A stretch of 64,000 nt of DNA from Caldatribacterium sp051549785 (GTDB lineage: Bacteria > Atribacterota > Atribacteria > Atribacterales > Caldatribacteriaceae), in the NCBI RefSeq assembly GCF_051549785.1, contig NZ_CP189974.1, positions 310,001 through 374,000 of the forward strand. The letters run 5' to 3'. The position numbers were made by a program, and so were the translations under genes. The notes under the pieces are model-generated. The model saw only the letters and a program-made list of their open reading frames with translations, ran no database searches and had not been told where the DNA came from. Positions 25,028 through 33,466 of this stretch are shown piece by piece. The first letter of the stretch is position 1. Every line of letters begins with the position of its first letter.

Positions 25028-25656
25028 CTGTGCGTCCTCCTCGTGTGGAATACACCAAGTATCCCCCAATAGCTACCGCCCTGCAACCCGGGGCCAGGTG
25101 CTAAGGAAAACTTGAAATCCTTCTTAGGTGTTCTCTCTATCCAGAAATCCCACCCGAGGAGCTTTCAACGGCAGAAAAAGGGGTGAGATAACCTCAGGAC
25201 CAGGGTCGTCTTGAAGGCCCCACTCCCCAAGGCGGTGGGAAGGAGAGCCCTTACAAGGAAGAAGAGCATCCCCACGGGGTCAGAAAAAGGAGTACCAACG
25301 CGACGACCACGAAGGAATCTTCGTGTGGCAGTTCCAGGCTGTCACCTCAAACGGAGTGACCGTCACGAACCAGGTTCAGAGCCCCTTTTCCCATCTCCAC
25401 TGCCTGTGTCGAAACAATGCTCCTGTCTTTCGTGAGGAATCCTGAACGGTGCGGTAAGAGCGGCCTGACAGATACCACAAAGAGATACGACCCGTCCTCC
25501 AGGAGTACCACATGGCAGAGAAAGAATCCGCCTTCTTCCAGGAGTTCAGCCTGGAACTCCAGGCAACCCCACCCCTGAAGGGTCCCGTTTCTATCGCATC
25601 ACGATAGCGAAGGACAATACTTCAAGGTCCGAATTTGTAGAAGAAAAGAATAAACC
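25028..25656. other. Non-coding stretch
   Basis: About 600 bp between the mazE remnant and the terminator of the PKD lipoprotein. Short frames on both strands lack SD sites and recognisable domains. I see nothing further that I can support here. Confidence 0.5.
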
Positions 25657-25682
25657 AGGGACGAAGCTTGGGCTTCGTCCCT
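25657..25682 (-). terminator. Intrinsic terminator for the PKD lipoprotein gene
   Basis: A perfect 11-bp inverted repeat (AGGGACGAAGC and its complement) with a 4-nt loop. On the - strand the stem is followed by TTTATTCTTTTC. It lies 60 nt beyond the stop at 25742. Confidence 0.85.
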
Positions 25683-25741
25683 AAGGCCTGTGGAGGTTAC
25701 TTAGGGGGTTTAAATCCCTCTAAAAGCCAACCTCTTCAAGC

Positions 25742-27430
25742 TCACCGACATACCTTACGCTCTACATCCACATGGACCCCGTAGTAACCGTAGTATTTAG
25801 GATCTTGCCCATAGACAGGGACTGTAATTGTGATTGAGCTCCCTGTTGCCTTCTGCTTGTAAGTAAAGTGTCCAGGGATTGGGCATCCTTGTGGTGGCAC
25901 ATAATATGGTTTGATTTTGACGTTTTCAGCCACATTCTTAAACCGCCAGCCTGAGTTGAGGGTGATGGTGATAGTAATTTGCTTCGAAGACCCACTCCCG
26001 AATGGGGCAGAGAATGTAACCGTACCAGCATCCATGGTTTGTCCGGCAACCAGAGTGACCGAGGATTGTTGTTGGCCGTTAAGGGAGACCTGTCCATTCT
26101 CATACTCATACTTGGTATAAGTAGCCCACTGATTGCAAAGAGGATACCTGAACCCAGCTGACCAAGCAGTCTCGGACTTCCACCAACACCCTGGGGTCTC
26201 AGTAGGAGTTGGAGTTGGGGTAGGGGTTGGAGTTGGGGTTGGGGTCTCAGTAGGAGTTGGGGTTGGGGTCTCAGTAGGAGTAGGAGTTGGGGTCTCAGTA
26301 GGAGTTGGGGTTGGGGTCTCAGTAGGAGTTGGGGTAGGGGTCTCAGTAGGAGTTGGGGTAGGGGTCTCAGTAGGAGTTGGGGTAGGGGTCTCAGTAGGAG
26401 TTGGGGTAGGGGTCTCAGTAGGAGTTGGGGTAGGGGTCTCAGTAGGAGTTGGAGTTGGAGTTGGGGTTGGGGTAGGGGTCTCAATAGGGGTTGGGGTTGG
26501 GGTAGGGGTTGGGGTAGGAGTAGGGGCCTCAGCCAGGCTGAGTGACAGAGACATAGAGTCCTCTCCACACCTGTTCTTTGCTGTCAGCGTGACGGTATAC
26601 TGTCCTGCACTCGCATAGATATGGACCGGGTTTTTCTCTGTCGACAGAGGTGTTCCATCCCCAAAGTTCCAGGTATACCTGTTGCCCCGACCGGTGGATG
26701 TATTCTTAAAGGTGACCTTCCAGCCACCATCAGTGGGTTCAATCTTCTCGATCTCGAAACTTGCTTTTGGCTCGTCTCCAGGACGGCAGGGGCGAGGCGT
26801 GTACGAGACAGTAAATGTTGCACATGCCGGAGCGCCGAAACAACTCGAAACAATTTGGGCAGCCAGTTCCTGCACTGTCGGGTCATTCTGGGCATCTCGA
26901 CACTCGGAAAGCGCCTTTCGCACGGCCTCCAGAAAGTTCCCTGGAGGGGTAATCTGCGGGATATCGCTGCACTCTATAGCATCTGGATATTCCTTCTTGA
27001 CGGCCTCGTAAATAATCACCTGCGCCGTGGTGTAGTAGTTGGCCTCACCGGCGTCGTTGGTCTTTCCGCTTTCCACGATGATGCCCTTCTTCACCCGAGC
27101 AGTTCCTCCGGGAACATCGGCGTAAAGGACGTAGCAGGAATCGCTGGCGCCGCTGACCTCGTAGTTGCCGCAATCGTCAGTCTGCGTCTCGAGGACCTGT
27201 CCTCCCTCCCCCTCAAGACGGACTTTCGCCTGCGGGGCGGGGATATTACCCTCAGAGACCTGGGGGTTGGCGCAGGAAAGGGTGTAGCAACTACTCCCCG
27301 GCATCGCCACTTTACCACGGATTCCGGTCACTCCAGGGGCACCGAACTGGGCTCCCGGGAAGCAACCCACAAGAAGTACAAGAAACACAAGGGTTAAAGC
27401 ACCAAGGTAAAAGAGCACGGCTCTCCTCAT
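25742..27430 (-). CDS. PKD-domain lipoprotein with long Pro-Thr repeat linker
   Basis: A 562-residue surface lipoprotein: signal peptide with lipobox LLVGC (about residue 23). An N-terminal domain (25-205) is paralogous to the lipoprotein at 21.2 kb. A PKD domain follows (about 225-300; YTWNFGDGTPLS and AGQYTVTLTAKN are diagnostic). Residues about 302-411 form a PTPTPTET linker, and a Cys-containing C-terminal domain of about 150 residues I do not recognise has a WWKSETAW start and many aromatic residues. PKD folds and P/T linkers are typical of extracellular carbohydrate- or protein-binding proteins. SD GGAGG lies 8 nt before the ATG. A strong terminator follows. Confidence 0.85.
   Translation of the reverse strand: MRRAVLFYLGALTLVFLVLLVGCFPGAQFGAPGVTGIRGKVAMPGSSCYTLSCANPQVSEGNIPAPQAKVRLEGEGGQVLETQTDDCGNYEVSGASDSCYVLYADVPGGTARVKKGIIVESGKTNDAGEANYYTTAQVIIYEAVKKEYPDAIECSDIPQITPPGNFLEAVRKALSECRDAQNDPTVQELAAQIVSSCFGAPACATFTVSYTPRPCRPGDEPKASFEIEKIEPTDGGWKVTFKNTSTGRGNRYTWNFGDGTPLSTEKNPVHIYASAGQYTVTLTAKNRCGEDSMSLSLSLAEAPTPTPTPTPTPTPIETPTPTPTPTPTPTETPTPTPTETPTPTPTETPTPTPTETPTPTPTETPTPTPTETPTPTPTETPTPTPTETPTPTPTETPTPTPTPTPTPTPTETPGCWWKSETAWSAGFRYPLCNQWATYTKYEYENGQVSLNGQQQSSVTLVAGQTMDAGTVTFSAPFGSGSSKQITITITLNSGWRFKNVAENVKIKPYYVPPQGCPIPGHFTYKQKATGSSITITVPVYGQDPKYYGYYGVHVDVERKVCR
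26196..26530 (-). repeat. Tandem 24-bp repeat coding for the PT linker
   Basis: Around nine in-frame units of 24 bp (eight residues, TPTPTPTE type) flanked by shorter 6-bp PT units. Perfect or near-perfect units mean the linker length is likely to vary by slippage between strains without breaking the frame. Confidence 0.9.
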
Positions 27431-27520
27431 CTAAAAACCTCCCTTTTAAGCCTTTCCTCTCCAGACTACTTCAGGAACAACTGGGAGAGAATAGGCCGGT
27501 TTTCCTATTTTCCAGGAAGG

Positions 27521-27533
27521 AAGGGACTATTTT
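27521..27533 (-). promoter_or_regulatory. Shared upstream element, copy 2
   Basis: The same 13-mer as at 21781 (+ strand AAGGGACTATTTT), about 91 nt upstream of the PKD lipoprotein ATG. Both copies are followed on the - strand by a pyrimidine stretch and GGAAAA. The rest of the 200-bp gap 27431-27630 holds a GCAGGG/CCCTGC hairpin near 27547-27568 and no gene. Confidence 0.35.
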
Positions 27534-27630
27534 CTCCCGGGTACCGGCAGGGGCTCATAGGCCCTGCGGTTGAGTAGGCAAAAAGAGGGCGCAACGGGGA
27601 TGTACTGCGGGCAAAACCTCTCAGTGCAAC

Positions 27631-28017
27631 CTACGACACAAGTCCTGGAACCTGGCCGGAAGCCTCCCGGAGAATTCGGTAGAACTCCTGAACGTCCCGG
27701 CCCTTGACGAGGTAGGCGTAGGCACCACGGCGCAGGGCTTCCTCCTCGTACTCTTCGTACATACTGAGCATCACCACCGGGATGGGGAGCTCTTTTTTGA
27801 GCTTTTCTAAAAGTTCAAGCCCGTCTTCGTTATTCAGGCGGACGTCAAGGACCACCACATCGGGGTTGAGCTTTTTGAGGCGGGAAAGCACCCCCCGGCT
27901 CCCTGTGCTCTTCCCCACGACCCGCAAATCCGGCTGGCTGTTGATGAGGAACTCCAGGCTCTCAAGGAGGAAACGGTTATCGTCAATCAAAAAGACCCGA
28001 ATTTCTCTGTGTCCCAC
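27631..28017 (-). CDS. Single-domain response regulator (REC only)
   Basis: A 128-residue CheY-like receiver with acidic pocket FLIDDN (D12, D13), phospho-acceptor VVVLDVRL (D58), the Ser/Thr switch in VVMLSMYE and the conserved Lys in AYLVKG. It has no output domain, so it must act by protein-protein contact or as a phosphate sink. It lies 88 nt downstream of the NarL-type regulator in a three-gene - strand operon with the kinase. Confidence 0.88.
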   Translation of the reverse strand: MGHREIRVFLIDDNRFLLESLEFLINSQPDLRVVGKSTGSRGVLSRLKKLNPDVVVLDVRLNNEDGLELLEKLKKELPIPVVMLSMYEEYEEEALRRGAYAYLVKGRDVQEFYRILREASGQVPGLVS

Positions 28018-28105
28018 AGCAATACCTCCTTTGCTTCACACAGCATACCCCTTCTCCCCTTCCCCTGCCATAGGCAGGAAGACCTAATTGCGGCACCTCC
28101 CCGTC

Positions 28106-28762
28106 CTATTTTGCCTCTTCCGGGAATCCCTCACGGAGGGCCAAAAAGATGATTTCCCGGCGGTCGGAGAGGCCGAGTTTCTGGAGGATGTTGCTCACGT
28201 GGTTCTTGACGGTTTTCTCGCTGATGAAGAGCATCTCCCCAATCTCCCGGTTGCTCTTCCCCTGGGCAAGGAGTCGCACCACTTCCTGTTCCCGGGGGGA
28301 GAGCTTCTCCCAGATGGTCGACCTCTCCTGGGGAACCGCTTTCCTCACCAGGTGGTGAATCCTGGAGTAGACGAGGTCGCTCAAAAGGACCTCGCCCGAG
28401 AGGCAGGCACGGATGCTGCGTAGAAGCCGCTCCGGCGAATCCTGCTTGAGGACGTACCCCCGAGCTCCCTCAAGAATCGCCTGGACGATGACCCTCTCAT
28501 CCTCCTCCACCGTGAGCATGAGGAACACCGTCCCCTTTTTGACCTCGCGGAGCTTCCGGAGAAGCTCAAGCCCGTTGCCTCCAGGGATGGTGACGTCAAG
28601 GAGCACCAGGTCCACTTCAATAGGGAGAATTTTCGCCACCGCCTCCTCGAAGCTATGGGCCACCGCCACGACCTCAAAGTCCCCCTCAGCCTCAAGGAGC
28701 TTCCTGAGGCCGGCCACGAAAATGGGGTGGTCATCGACCAGCGCCACCCGCCACCTCGTCAT
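28106..28762 (-). CDS. NarL/LuxR-family DNA-binding response regulator
   Basis: A 218-residue regulator. The receiver domain covers 1-120 (VALVDDHP, phospho-acceptor LVLLDVTIP at D56, and Lys in GYVLKQD). The C-terminal LuxR HTH lies at about 150-210 (LSPREQEVVRLLAQGKSNREIG and VKNHVSNILQKLG). The gene end overlaps the kinase arrangement: its start is 4 nt inside the kinase stop. It probably controls genes in response to the adjacent GAF kinase. The shared 13-bp element upstream of the lipoproteins is one possible target, untested. Confidence 0.92.
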   Translation of the reverse strand: MTRWRVALVDDHPIFVAGLRKLLEAEGDFEVVAVAHSFEEAVAKILPIEVDLVLLDVTIPGGNGLELLRKLREVKKGTVFLMLTVEEDERVIVQAILEGARGYVLKQDSPERLLRSIRACLSGEVLLSDLVYSRIHHLVRKAVPQERSTIWEKLSPREQEVVRLLAQGKSNREIGEMLFISEKTVKNHVSNILQKLGLSDRREIIFLALREGFPEEAK

Positions 28763-30285
28763 CCCTGCCCCACCTCTTTGAGGGGCATGAGGGCCTCAAC
28801 TTTTGTCCCCTTCCCAGGGGAGGAGCTCACCCGCAACCGTCCCCGGACAGCCCGAAGCCGCAGGCGCAGGTTCATAAGGCCGAAATGCCCCTCACCGACG
28901 TCTTTCGGGGTAAAGCCCACCCCGTCGTCCTCCACAAGGAGGCGGAGTTTTGCCCCTTGCAGCACCTCAAGCGCCACCCGCACTCTCTTTGCCCGGGCGT
29001 GTTTGGCCACATTCGAGAGGGCCTCCTGGAGCACCGCCACCACCGTCCTGTACACCCGGAAGGCCAGAGGACCCGAAGGAAGGGCAAGCCTTTTCTCCAC
29101 CGCAATTCCCGGGGGCAGAAAGCTCTCGACCACCTCCTCCACTTTCCGCTGGAGCTCAAGAGGGGACACCGGCTTCCCCTTGAGCTCCGAGAGGATGAAG
29201 CGGGATTCCTCAATGGCAATGGTGTTGAGGTTCCGGACTCTCTCGAGGAGTCCCCAGGCAGGCTGCTCGTTCTCTCCCACCTCCCGGCTCAGAAAGTGGA
29301 GGTAAATCTGCTCTGAGGCAAGAATCTGCGCCAAGCCGTCGTGCAGCTCCCGGGCCAGGCGGTTCCGCTCTGCCTCCCGGGTGAGTTTCTTGGTCTCCTC
29401 AAGGAGGCGCAGGTTCTCAAGGCAGGACTCCGCAAGGGCCGAAACCACAGAAAGGAGGAGGAAATCAAGGACGTCAAGGGTATCGTCACAGAAGGCAAAG
29501 AGCACGTAGTGCCTGGTTTTCTCAACCACAAAGGGCAAAGCAAGGAGGGACCGACCCTGGAATTCCAGAAAGCGGGGTGCCTTTTCCTCAAAGAGGAACG
29601 CCACCTTTTCCTGGAGGGGAGACAAAACTCTCCAGGTGAGCTCCTTCGGCCAGCCCAGGGTAAAGACCCGCCACGACCTCCGGGGCGAAAAGCGGAAAAT
29701 CGCCACTTGGGAGGCCCCGGTGAGGACCCGCACCGCATCAGAGAGCTTCGCAAAAGCCTCGTTCTCTGAGGAAGCGCAGGGCACCCGACGGGCAAAAAGG
29801 GAGATAATCTCAGAGAGGGCAAGGATCCTCCGCTCGTGCTGGCGCCGCAGGAGGTTCTCCACAAGGAGAAGGCCAATGCTTTCTGCCAGTGCCGAAAGCC
29901 GGGGGAGCTCTTCGCGGGGGAAGGAGGGAAGGAGGGTGTTGAGGTTGAGCACCCCGATGACGTTCCGAGCGCTGTCGAAAACCGGAAGGGACGCCGAAGC
30001 GTGTTTCCTCATCTGGCGGCGGTCAGGATACGGGGAGCCAGCGTCGATCACGATGGGTTCCCGCCGCTCAAAGACGAGCGCAGAGACGCTCCCCTCCTCG
30101 TTCCCCACCCGCTTCCCCAGGTACTCCTCGCGAACACCCCGTCCGGCAGCAAGGTAGAGTTCGCCTTTTTTGTCCTGAAGAATCAGAGAGCCGCTCTCTG
30201 CCCGGGCCACCTCCAGGGCTAAATCGAGAATATGGTCAAGAACCTTCTGCTCTTCTTCAGAAAGGACGTACTCAGGAATACCCAT
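28759..30285 (-). CDS. NarX/DegS-type histidine kinase with two GAF domains
   Basis: A 508-residue soluble kinase: first GAF about 10-150, second GAF about 170-290, HisKA_3 dimerisation domain with phospho-His motif LARELHDGLAQ (H315), and a HATPase domain at the C-terminus (ALSNVAKHARAKRV and VEDDGVGF G-boxes). No transmembrane segments, so it senses a cytoplasmic signal through GAF. An upstream in-frame ATG at 30333 precedes the TATAAT box (30304-30299), so the start at 30285 is preferred; that would give a leader of only about 7 nt. Confidence 0.9.
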   Translation of the reverse strand: MGIPEYVLSEEEQKVLDHILDLALEVARAESGSLILQDKKGELYLAAGRGVREEYLGKRVGNEEGSVSALVFERREPIVIDAGSPYPDRRQMRKHASASLPVFDSARNVIGVLNLNTLLPSFPREELPRLSALAESIGLLLVENLLRRQHERRILALSEIISLFARRVPCASSENEAFAKLSDAVRVLTGASQVAIFRFSPRRSWRVFTLGWPKELTWRVLSPLQEKVAFLFEEKAPRFLEFQGRSLLALPFVVEKTRHYVLFAFCDDTLDVLDFLLLSVVSALAESCLENLRLLEETKKLTREAERNRLARELHDGLAQILASEQIYLHFLSREVGENEQPAWGLLERVRNLNTIAIEESRFILSELKGKPVSPLELQRKVEEVVESFLPPGIAVEKRLALPSGPLAFRVYRTVVAVLQEALSNVAKHARAKRVRVALEVLQGAKLRLLVEDDGVGFTPKDVGEGHFGLMNLRLRLRAVRGRLRVSSSPGKGTKVEALMPLKEVGQG

Positions 30286-30298
30286 CCCCCCTGGGGAG

Positions 30299-30304
30299 AT
30301 TATA
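30299..30304 (-). promoter_or_regulatory. -10 box (TATAAT) of the two-component operon
   Basis: A perfect TATAAT on the - strand, 13 nt upstream of the kinase ATG at 30285. No clear -35. Confidence 0.45.
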
Positions 30305-30339
30305 CCACCTGCGTTCTTCTTTGAAAGATGCACTCTCCC

Positions 30340-30624
30340 CTATGGAGCCCTGTGAAACCAATCCCCGCGCGGCACTATAGACCACGGGGATTCCGTCAGG
30401 TAACGTAACCCTGTGAGGCTGCTTCGCTTGCAGTGACCCCTTCTCTCCCTTTGCAGTTCTTTCAGGCGCTCCACAGCTTCAGAAAGGGCCCCACGGAGTT
30501 TCGCAGCATCAACGGATGTAACCTTCACAGAGTTCAAGAATCGCTCGTGAAGCATGGAGAGCCTCCTGAGCAATCTCCCTGTCAAAGCGTTCACGCACAA
30601 AGCCCTGAACCACCTCTTTGGCAC
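30340..30624 (-). other. Possible degraded small gene ending in dispersed-repeat sequence
   Basis: A 94-codon - strand frame begins inside the promoter region of the + strand ligase gene. The middle (VDAAKLRGALSEAVERLKELQRE) is helical and could be the tail of a HEPN-like protein, but I cannot confirm a family. Its last about 30 residues read through a short copy of the dispersed repeat (CTGTGAGGCTGCTTCGCTTG). Probably a remnant, not a gene. The rest of 30305-30635 shows nothing else. Confidence 0.25.
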
Positions 30625-30635
30625 GGGAACTGTGG

Positions 30636-30641
30636 TATGAT
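30636..30641 (+). promoter_or_regulatory. -10 box (TATGAT) for the ligase/TPR gene
   Basis: TATGAT preceded by GTGG lies 20 nt upstream of the GTG at 30661. There is an SD-like GGGGGTG between them. The -35 region is weak. Confidence 0.35.
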
Positions 30642-30660
30642 ACCCTCAGGGGGTGAAAAC

Positions 30661-32772
30661 GTGCCGGCAAAACCGAAGAAATCCGGGGGTTCCCCGGGGA
30701 AAACGAAGAGAGTACAGCACGTTCCTTCCTGGCTTCTTTTCACTGAGAACGTCGTCTTCTGGTTCCTCTTCACCCTGGTCCTCCTTGCCCCTTACTACCG
30801 GGGGCTTTACTTTCGCTTTGAGCGCTATCCCTTCTTCCTCTTCATCTGCGGTGCGGGGCTCTTCCTGAGCTTCGTTCGCCTGTACTTCCGCACCCCTTTC
30901 GTCCTCCCAAAGGGCCTCACCCTTGTCTTTGCCCTTTTTGTCCTCCTCTACGGGGTGAACGTCTTCTTTGCCGCCGACCGAGGCCTCTCTTACCAAGAGT
31001 TCGTCAACTGGGGCGTGTACGCTCTCCTCTTCTTCCTCGTCGCCTCCCTGAAGACTCCCCTACCCCAGGCCGTCTTTTTGCCCTTTGGGGGGAACACAGT
31101 CCTCCTGACTCTTCTTGGGCTCTTCCAGGCCTTCGGGTGGATTCCCCCCTATGCGTACGTCCTTGGCATGCCCCTCCAGGGGATGTTCGAGGGAGGGAGA
31201 CTCCATGCTACCTTCCAGTACCCCAACACCGCCTCAGCGTACCTCGGTGCGGGGTACCTGGCCCTCCTTGGGATCACCCTTGGAGAACAGAAAACCGAAG
31301 GGTTGAGCTTCCTGGCGTCTTTTCTTGCTTTCCTTGCCCTGGCGGGGACCTTCTTCACCTATTCCCGGGGAGGGCTCCTCATCCTCGCCTTAGTTTTGCT
31401 CGCCCTCCTCTTCTCCTTCCCGCAGAAAATCCGTGCAGGGCTTTTCTCTGGAATCCTCGCCACTGCCCTTCCCTTTTTCGTCCTCCTCCCCTTCCTTGAG
31501 CGTTTCCTCCGGGCGCTTCAGCCCCTCCCCTTCTGGGGTATGCTCTTTCTGGGGGCTTTCGCCTCGGCATCCTTTCGGGGCCTCCTTGAGCCTTTAGAGC
31601 GAAAGTTCAAGAGCTGGCCGGCAAAGAGGTTCCTCGCCGTTATCGGTGTCCTTTTTGCCGCCGTAGCCTTCCTCTTTGTCCTTGCCGTCCATCTTGGACT
31701 CGTGGGGGGTGGGGCCACAAGGCTTCTTGATGTGAGCCTCCGCACCCGTAATGTCTGGGAGCGGCTCATCTTCTACCGCGACGGCCTCAGGATTTTCGCC
31801 CTGCGTCCTGTAAGCGGCTGGGGCGGGGGAGGATGGGAGGCCCTGTACCTTTCGGTTCGCTCTTTCCCCTATTTCACAAGGAGCACCCATAACTTCTACC
31901 TCCAGGTCCTCACTGAAGGAGGACTTGTGGGGATGACCCTTCTTGTGCTTCTCCTCTTTTTCCTCTTCCGGGCAGGTAGCGGCGCTTTCCGCCAGAACCC
32001 CACACCCTGGGTGGGGATGCTCTTTGGGATTCTCGTTTTTAGCTTTCTGCACGGATTTGTGGATGTAGATTTTAACCTCGGTGCGTACCAGCTTGGGGTG
32101 TGGTTCCTGGCAGGGTGCCTGGTGCAGAGCTTCTTAGAGGGAAAGAAAAGGAAGGTTACCTCCTCTCCTCTCCTTCCAGGCACAGCGTGTCTGCTCTTTC
32201 TTGTCTTGAGCTTCCTCCTTATACCTTCAGAGCGCCTCAAAACGCTGGGCGACTCTCTCGCCCGGGAAGGAAAATGGGACGAGGCCGTCTACTTCCTTGA
32301 ACGGGCCTCCCGCTTTGAGCCCTGGAACCCGGAAATCCACTATGCTCTGAGCCAGGCCCTGCGGCAGAAGTTCCTCCTTGAGCGCAAAGAGGCTCTCCGC
32401 AAGCAAGCCATTGAAGAAGGAGAGAAGGCCCTGCGCCTTGCCCCGAAAAATGCTGCCATTCTCGAGCACGTGGGCATTCTCTACGCCGAGCGGGGAGACT
32501 TCGACCGGGCACTTCCCCTCCTCAAAAAAGCCGTAGCATCCAATCCTTTCGAGCTCAGCCACTACCTGAACCTCGCCCGGGTCTGCCGCTATGCTGGGAA
32601 GTACTTCCTGGAAAAGGGCGAAAGAGAAAAAGCCGTCTTCTTCCTCAGAGAAGGCATTGCGGTAGAGGAACTCCTCAGACGGGCTGAGGCGAGCTCTTTA
32701 AAACCGTTGCAGTGGGATACCGGGGAGGTCAGGCAACTCACCAAAGAGATGAAAACCCTCAAAGGAGAGTAA
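30661..32772 (+). CDS. O-antigen ligase/polymerase (Wzy_C) with C-terminal TPR repeats
   Basis: A 703-residue membrane protein with about 12 hydrophobic segments through residue 490. A large periplasmic loop holds the Wzy_C/WaaL signature (RTRNVWERLIFYRDGLRIFA, then SGWGGGGWE and STHNFYLQVLTEGGLVGM). The C-terminal about 170 residues form TPR repeats (EAVYFLERASRFEPWNPEIHYAL, ILYAERGDFDRALPLLKKAV). It transfers or polymerises lipid-linked glycans, possibly onto protein, as in TPR-fused ligases of deep-branching bacteria. The GTG at 30661 follows GGGGGTG; the frame is open to 30433, but that part has no coding character. Confidence 0.82.
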   Translation: MPAKPKKSGGSPGKTKRVQHVPSWLLFTENVVFWFLFTLVLLAPYYRGLYFRFERYPFFLFICGAGLFLSFVRLYFRTPFVLPKGLTLVFALFVLLYGVNVFFAADRGLSYQEFVNWGVYALLFFLVASLKTPLPQAVFLPFGGNTVLLTLLGLFQAFGWIPPYAYVLGMPLQGMFEGGRLHATFQYPNTASAYLGAGYLALLGITLGEQKTEGLSFLASFLAFLALAGTFFTYSRGGLLILALVLLALLFSFPQKIRAGLFSGILATALPFFVLLPFLERFLRALQPLPFWGMLFLGAFASASFRGLLEPLERKFKSWPAKRFLAVIGVLFAAVAFLFVLAVHLGLVGGGATRLLDVSLRTRNVWERLIFYRDGLRIFALRPVSGWGGGGWEALYLSVRSFPYFTRSTHNFYLQVLTEGGLVGMTLLVLLLFFLFRAGSGAFRQNPTPWVGMLFGILVFSFLHGFVDVDFNLGAYQLGVWFLAGCLVQSFLEGKKRKVTSSPLLPGTACLLFLVLSFLLIPSERLKTLGDSLAREGKWDEAVYFLERASRFEPWNPEIHYALSQALRQKFLLERKEALRKQAIEEGEKALRLAPKNAAILEHVGILYAERGDFDRALPLLKKAVASNPFELSHYLNLARVCRYAGKYFLEKGEREKAVFFLREGIAVEELLRRAEASSLKPLQWDTGEVRQLTKEMKTLKGE

Positions 32773-32837
32773 AAGGGCTTTGGTGCTCGCCCACCGCAAA
32801 AGCGGAGTAACTGCCGCAGCGCTCCTTCCCTCTGTGG

Positions 32838-32843
32838 TACAAT
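32838..32843 (+). promoter_or_regulatory. -10 box (TACAAT) for the TlpA-like gene
   Basis: TACAAT lies 33 nt upstream of the ATG at 32876 with an intervening GAAGGAGGA SD. A small CCGC-AAAA-GCGG hairpin lies 40 nt further upstream. No clear -35. Confidence 0.4.
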
Positions 32844-32875
32844 AGAGGAAACTCGCTCAAGAAGGAGGAATGTCT

Positions 32876-33421
32876 ATGCACCGAGGGACTTTTTTCCTCG
32901 TCCTTATCCTGGGACTTGCGGTCCTTTTTGCGCTCTCTGGATGCTGGTGGTTCGAAGGCCTTTCCCCCTCTCCCTCGCCGTCTCCCTCACCATCACCCCT
33001 TCCCACGAACACCGATATGGACAGGAAGGACTTCACTTTACCTCTCGTGGGAGGCGGTACTCTGACCCTTTCCTCCCTGAAAGGGAAACCGGTGCTCCTC
33101 GTCTTCTTCTCTCCAAACTGCCCCCACTGCAGGGAAGAGGTCCCAGCCCTCAACGCCGTGTACAACAAGTACAAGGACACCCATGACCTTGTGGTCCTTG
33201 GCGCCGGATACGGCTCAGAGGCAAGCATCGAGTATTTCGTCGAGCAAAACCGGGTGCGGTACCCTGTGGTCTCTTTCACCGACCGGACTATCCTTGAGGC
33301 ATACGGAGTGAACTACGTCCCCCACAACGTCTTCTTCAACCGTGAGGGGAACATCGTGAGGACCGTTACCGGAGCCCTGTCCTCATCCACTCTGGAAAGC
33401 TATCTTACGGGAATCCTCTGA
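32876..33421 (+). CDS. TlpA/ResA-like thioredoxin-fold lipoprotein
   Basis: A 181-residue exported lipoprotein: lipobox LSGC near residue 24, a Ser-Pro repeat linker (SPSPSPSP) and a thioredoxin domain with redox motif SPNCPHCREE (CPHC). The cis-Pro region is VPHNVF. It is predicted to reduce or isomerise extracytoplasmic disulfides. CPHC is the DsbA-type dipeptide rather than the usual CxPC of TlpA, hinting at oxidising or isomerase behaviour. The second ATG (32876) is preferred because the SD GGAGG is only 1 nt from the first. No DsbD/CcdA partner is near. Confidence 0.82.
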   Translation: MHRGTFFLVLILGLAVLFALSGCWWFEGLSPSPSPSPSPSPLPTNTDMDRKDFTLPLVGGGTLTLSSLKGKPVLLVFFSPNCPHCREEVPALNAVYNKYKDTHDLVVLGAGYGSEASIEYFVEQNRVRYPVVSFTDRTILEAYGVNYVPHNVFFNREGNIVRTVTGALSSSTLESYLTGIL

Positions 33422-33428
33422 GAAAGAA

Positions 33429-33461
33429 GACCACAGGCTAGGAACCCCCTAGCCTGTGGTC
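33429..33461. terminator. Bidirectional terminator between convergent genes
   Basis: A perfect 14-bp inverted repeat (GACCACAGGCTAGG and complement) with loop AACCC lies 8 nt after the TlpA-like stop and 6 nt before the clostripain stop. On the - strand it is followed by TCTTCTTTCT. Confidence 0.85.
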
Positions 33462-33466
33462 AATGC

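Noticed and set aside
25211..25600. Short frames between the mazE remnant and the PKD gene
   Set aside because: No SD, no domain and inconsistent composition; left as non-coding.
26196..26530. Possible CRISPR-like array
   Set aside because: Units are contiguous 24-bp repeats with no unique spacers and encode an in-frame PT linker.
26133..26618. A + strand frame of Val-Gly repeats
   Set aside because: It is the antisense of the PT-repeat linker; no start signal and no other support.
27541..27625. Second GEMM-type aptamer (GGGCAAAAC and GGGCGCAAC words)
   Set aside because: The order and pairing do not match the aptamer and no + strand gene follows.
30340..30624. 94-codon - strand gene
   Set aside because: No recognisable domain, ends in repeat sequence and overlaps the promoter of the ligase gene; reported only as a possible remnant.
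32773..32837. Riboswitch before the TlpA-like gene (CCGC-AAAA-GCGG hairpin)
   Set aside because: The hairpin lies upstream of the -10 box (32838), so it would not be in the transcript; no known aptamer core was seen.
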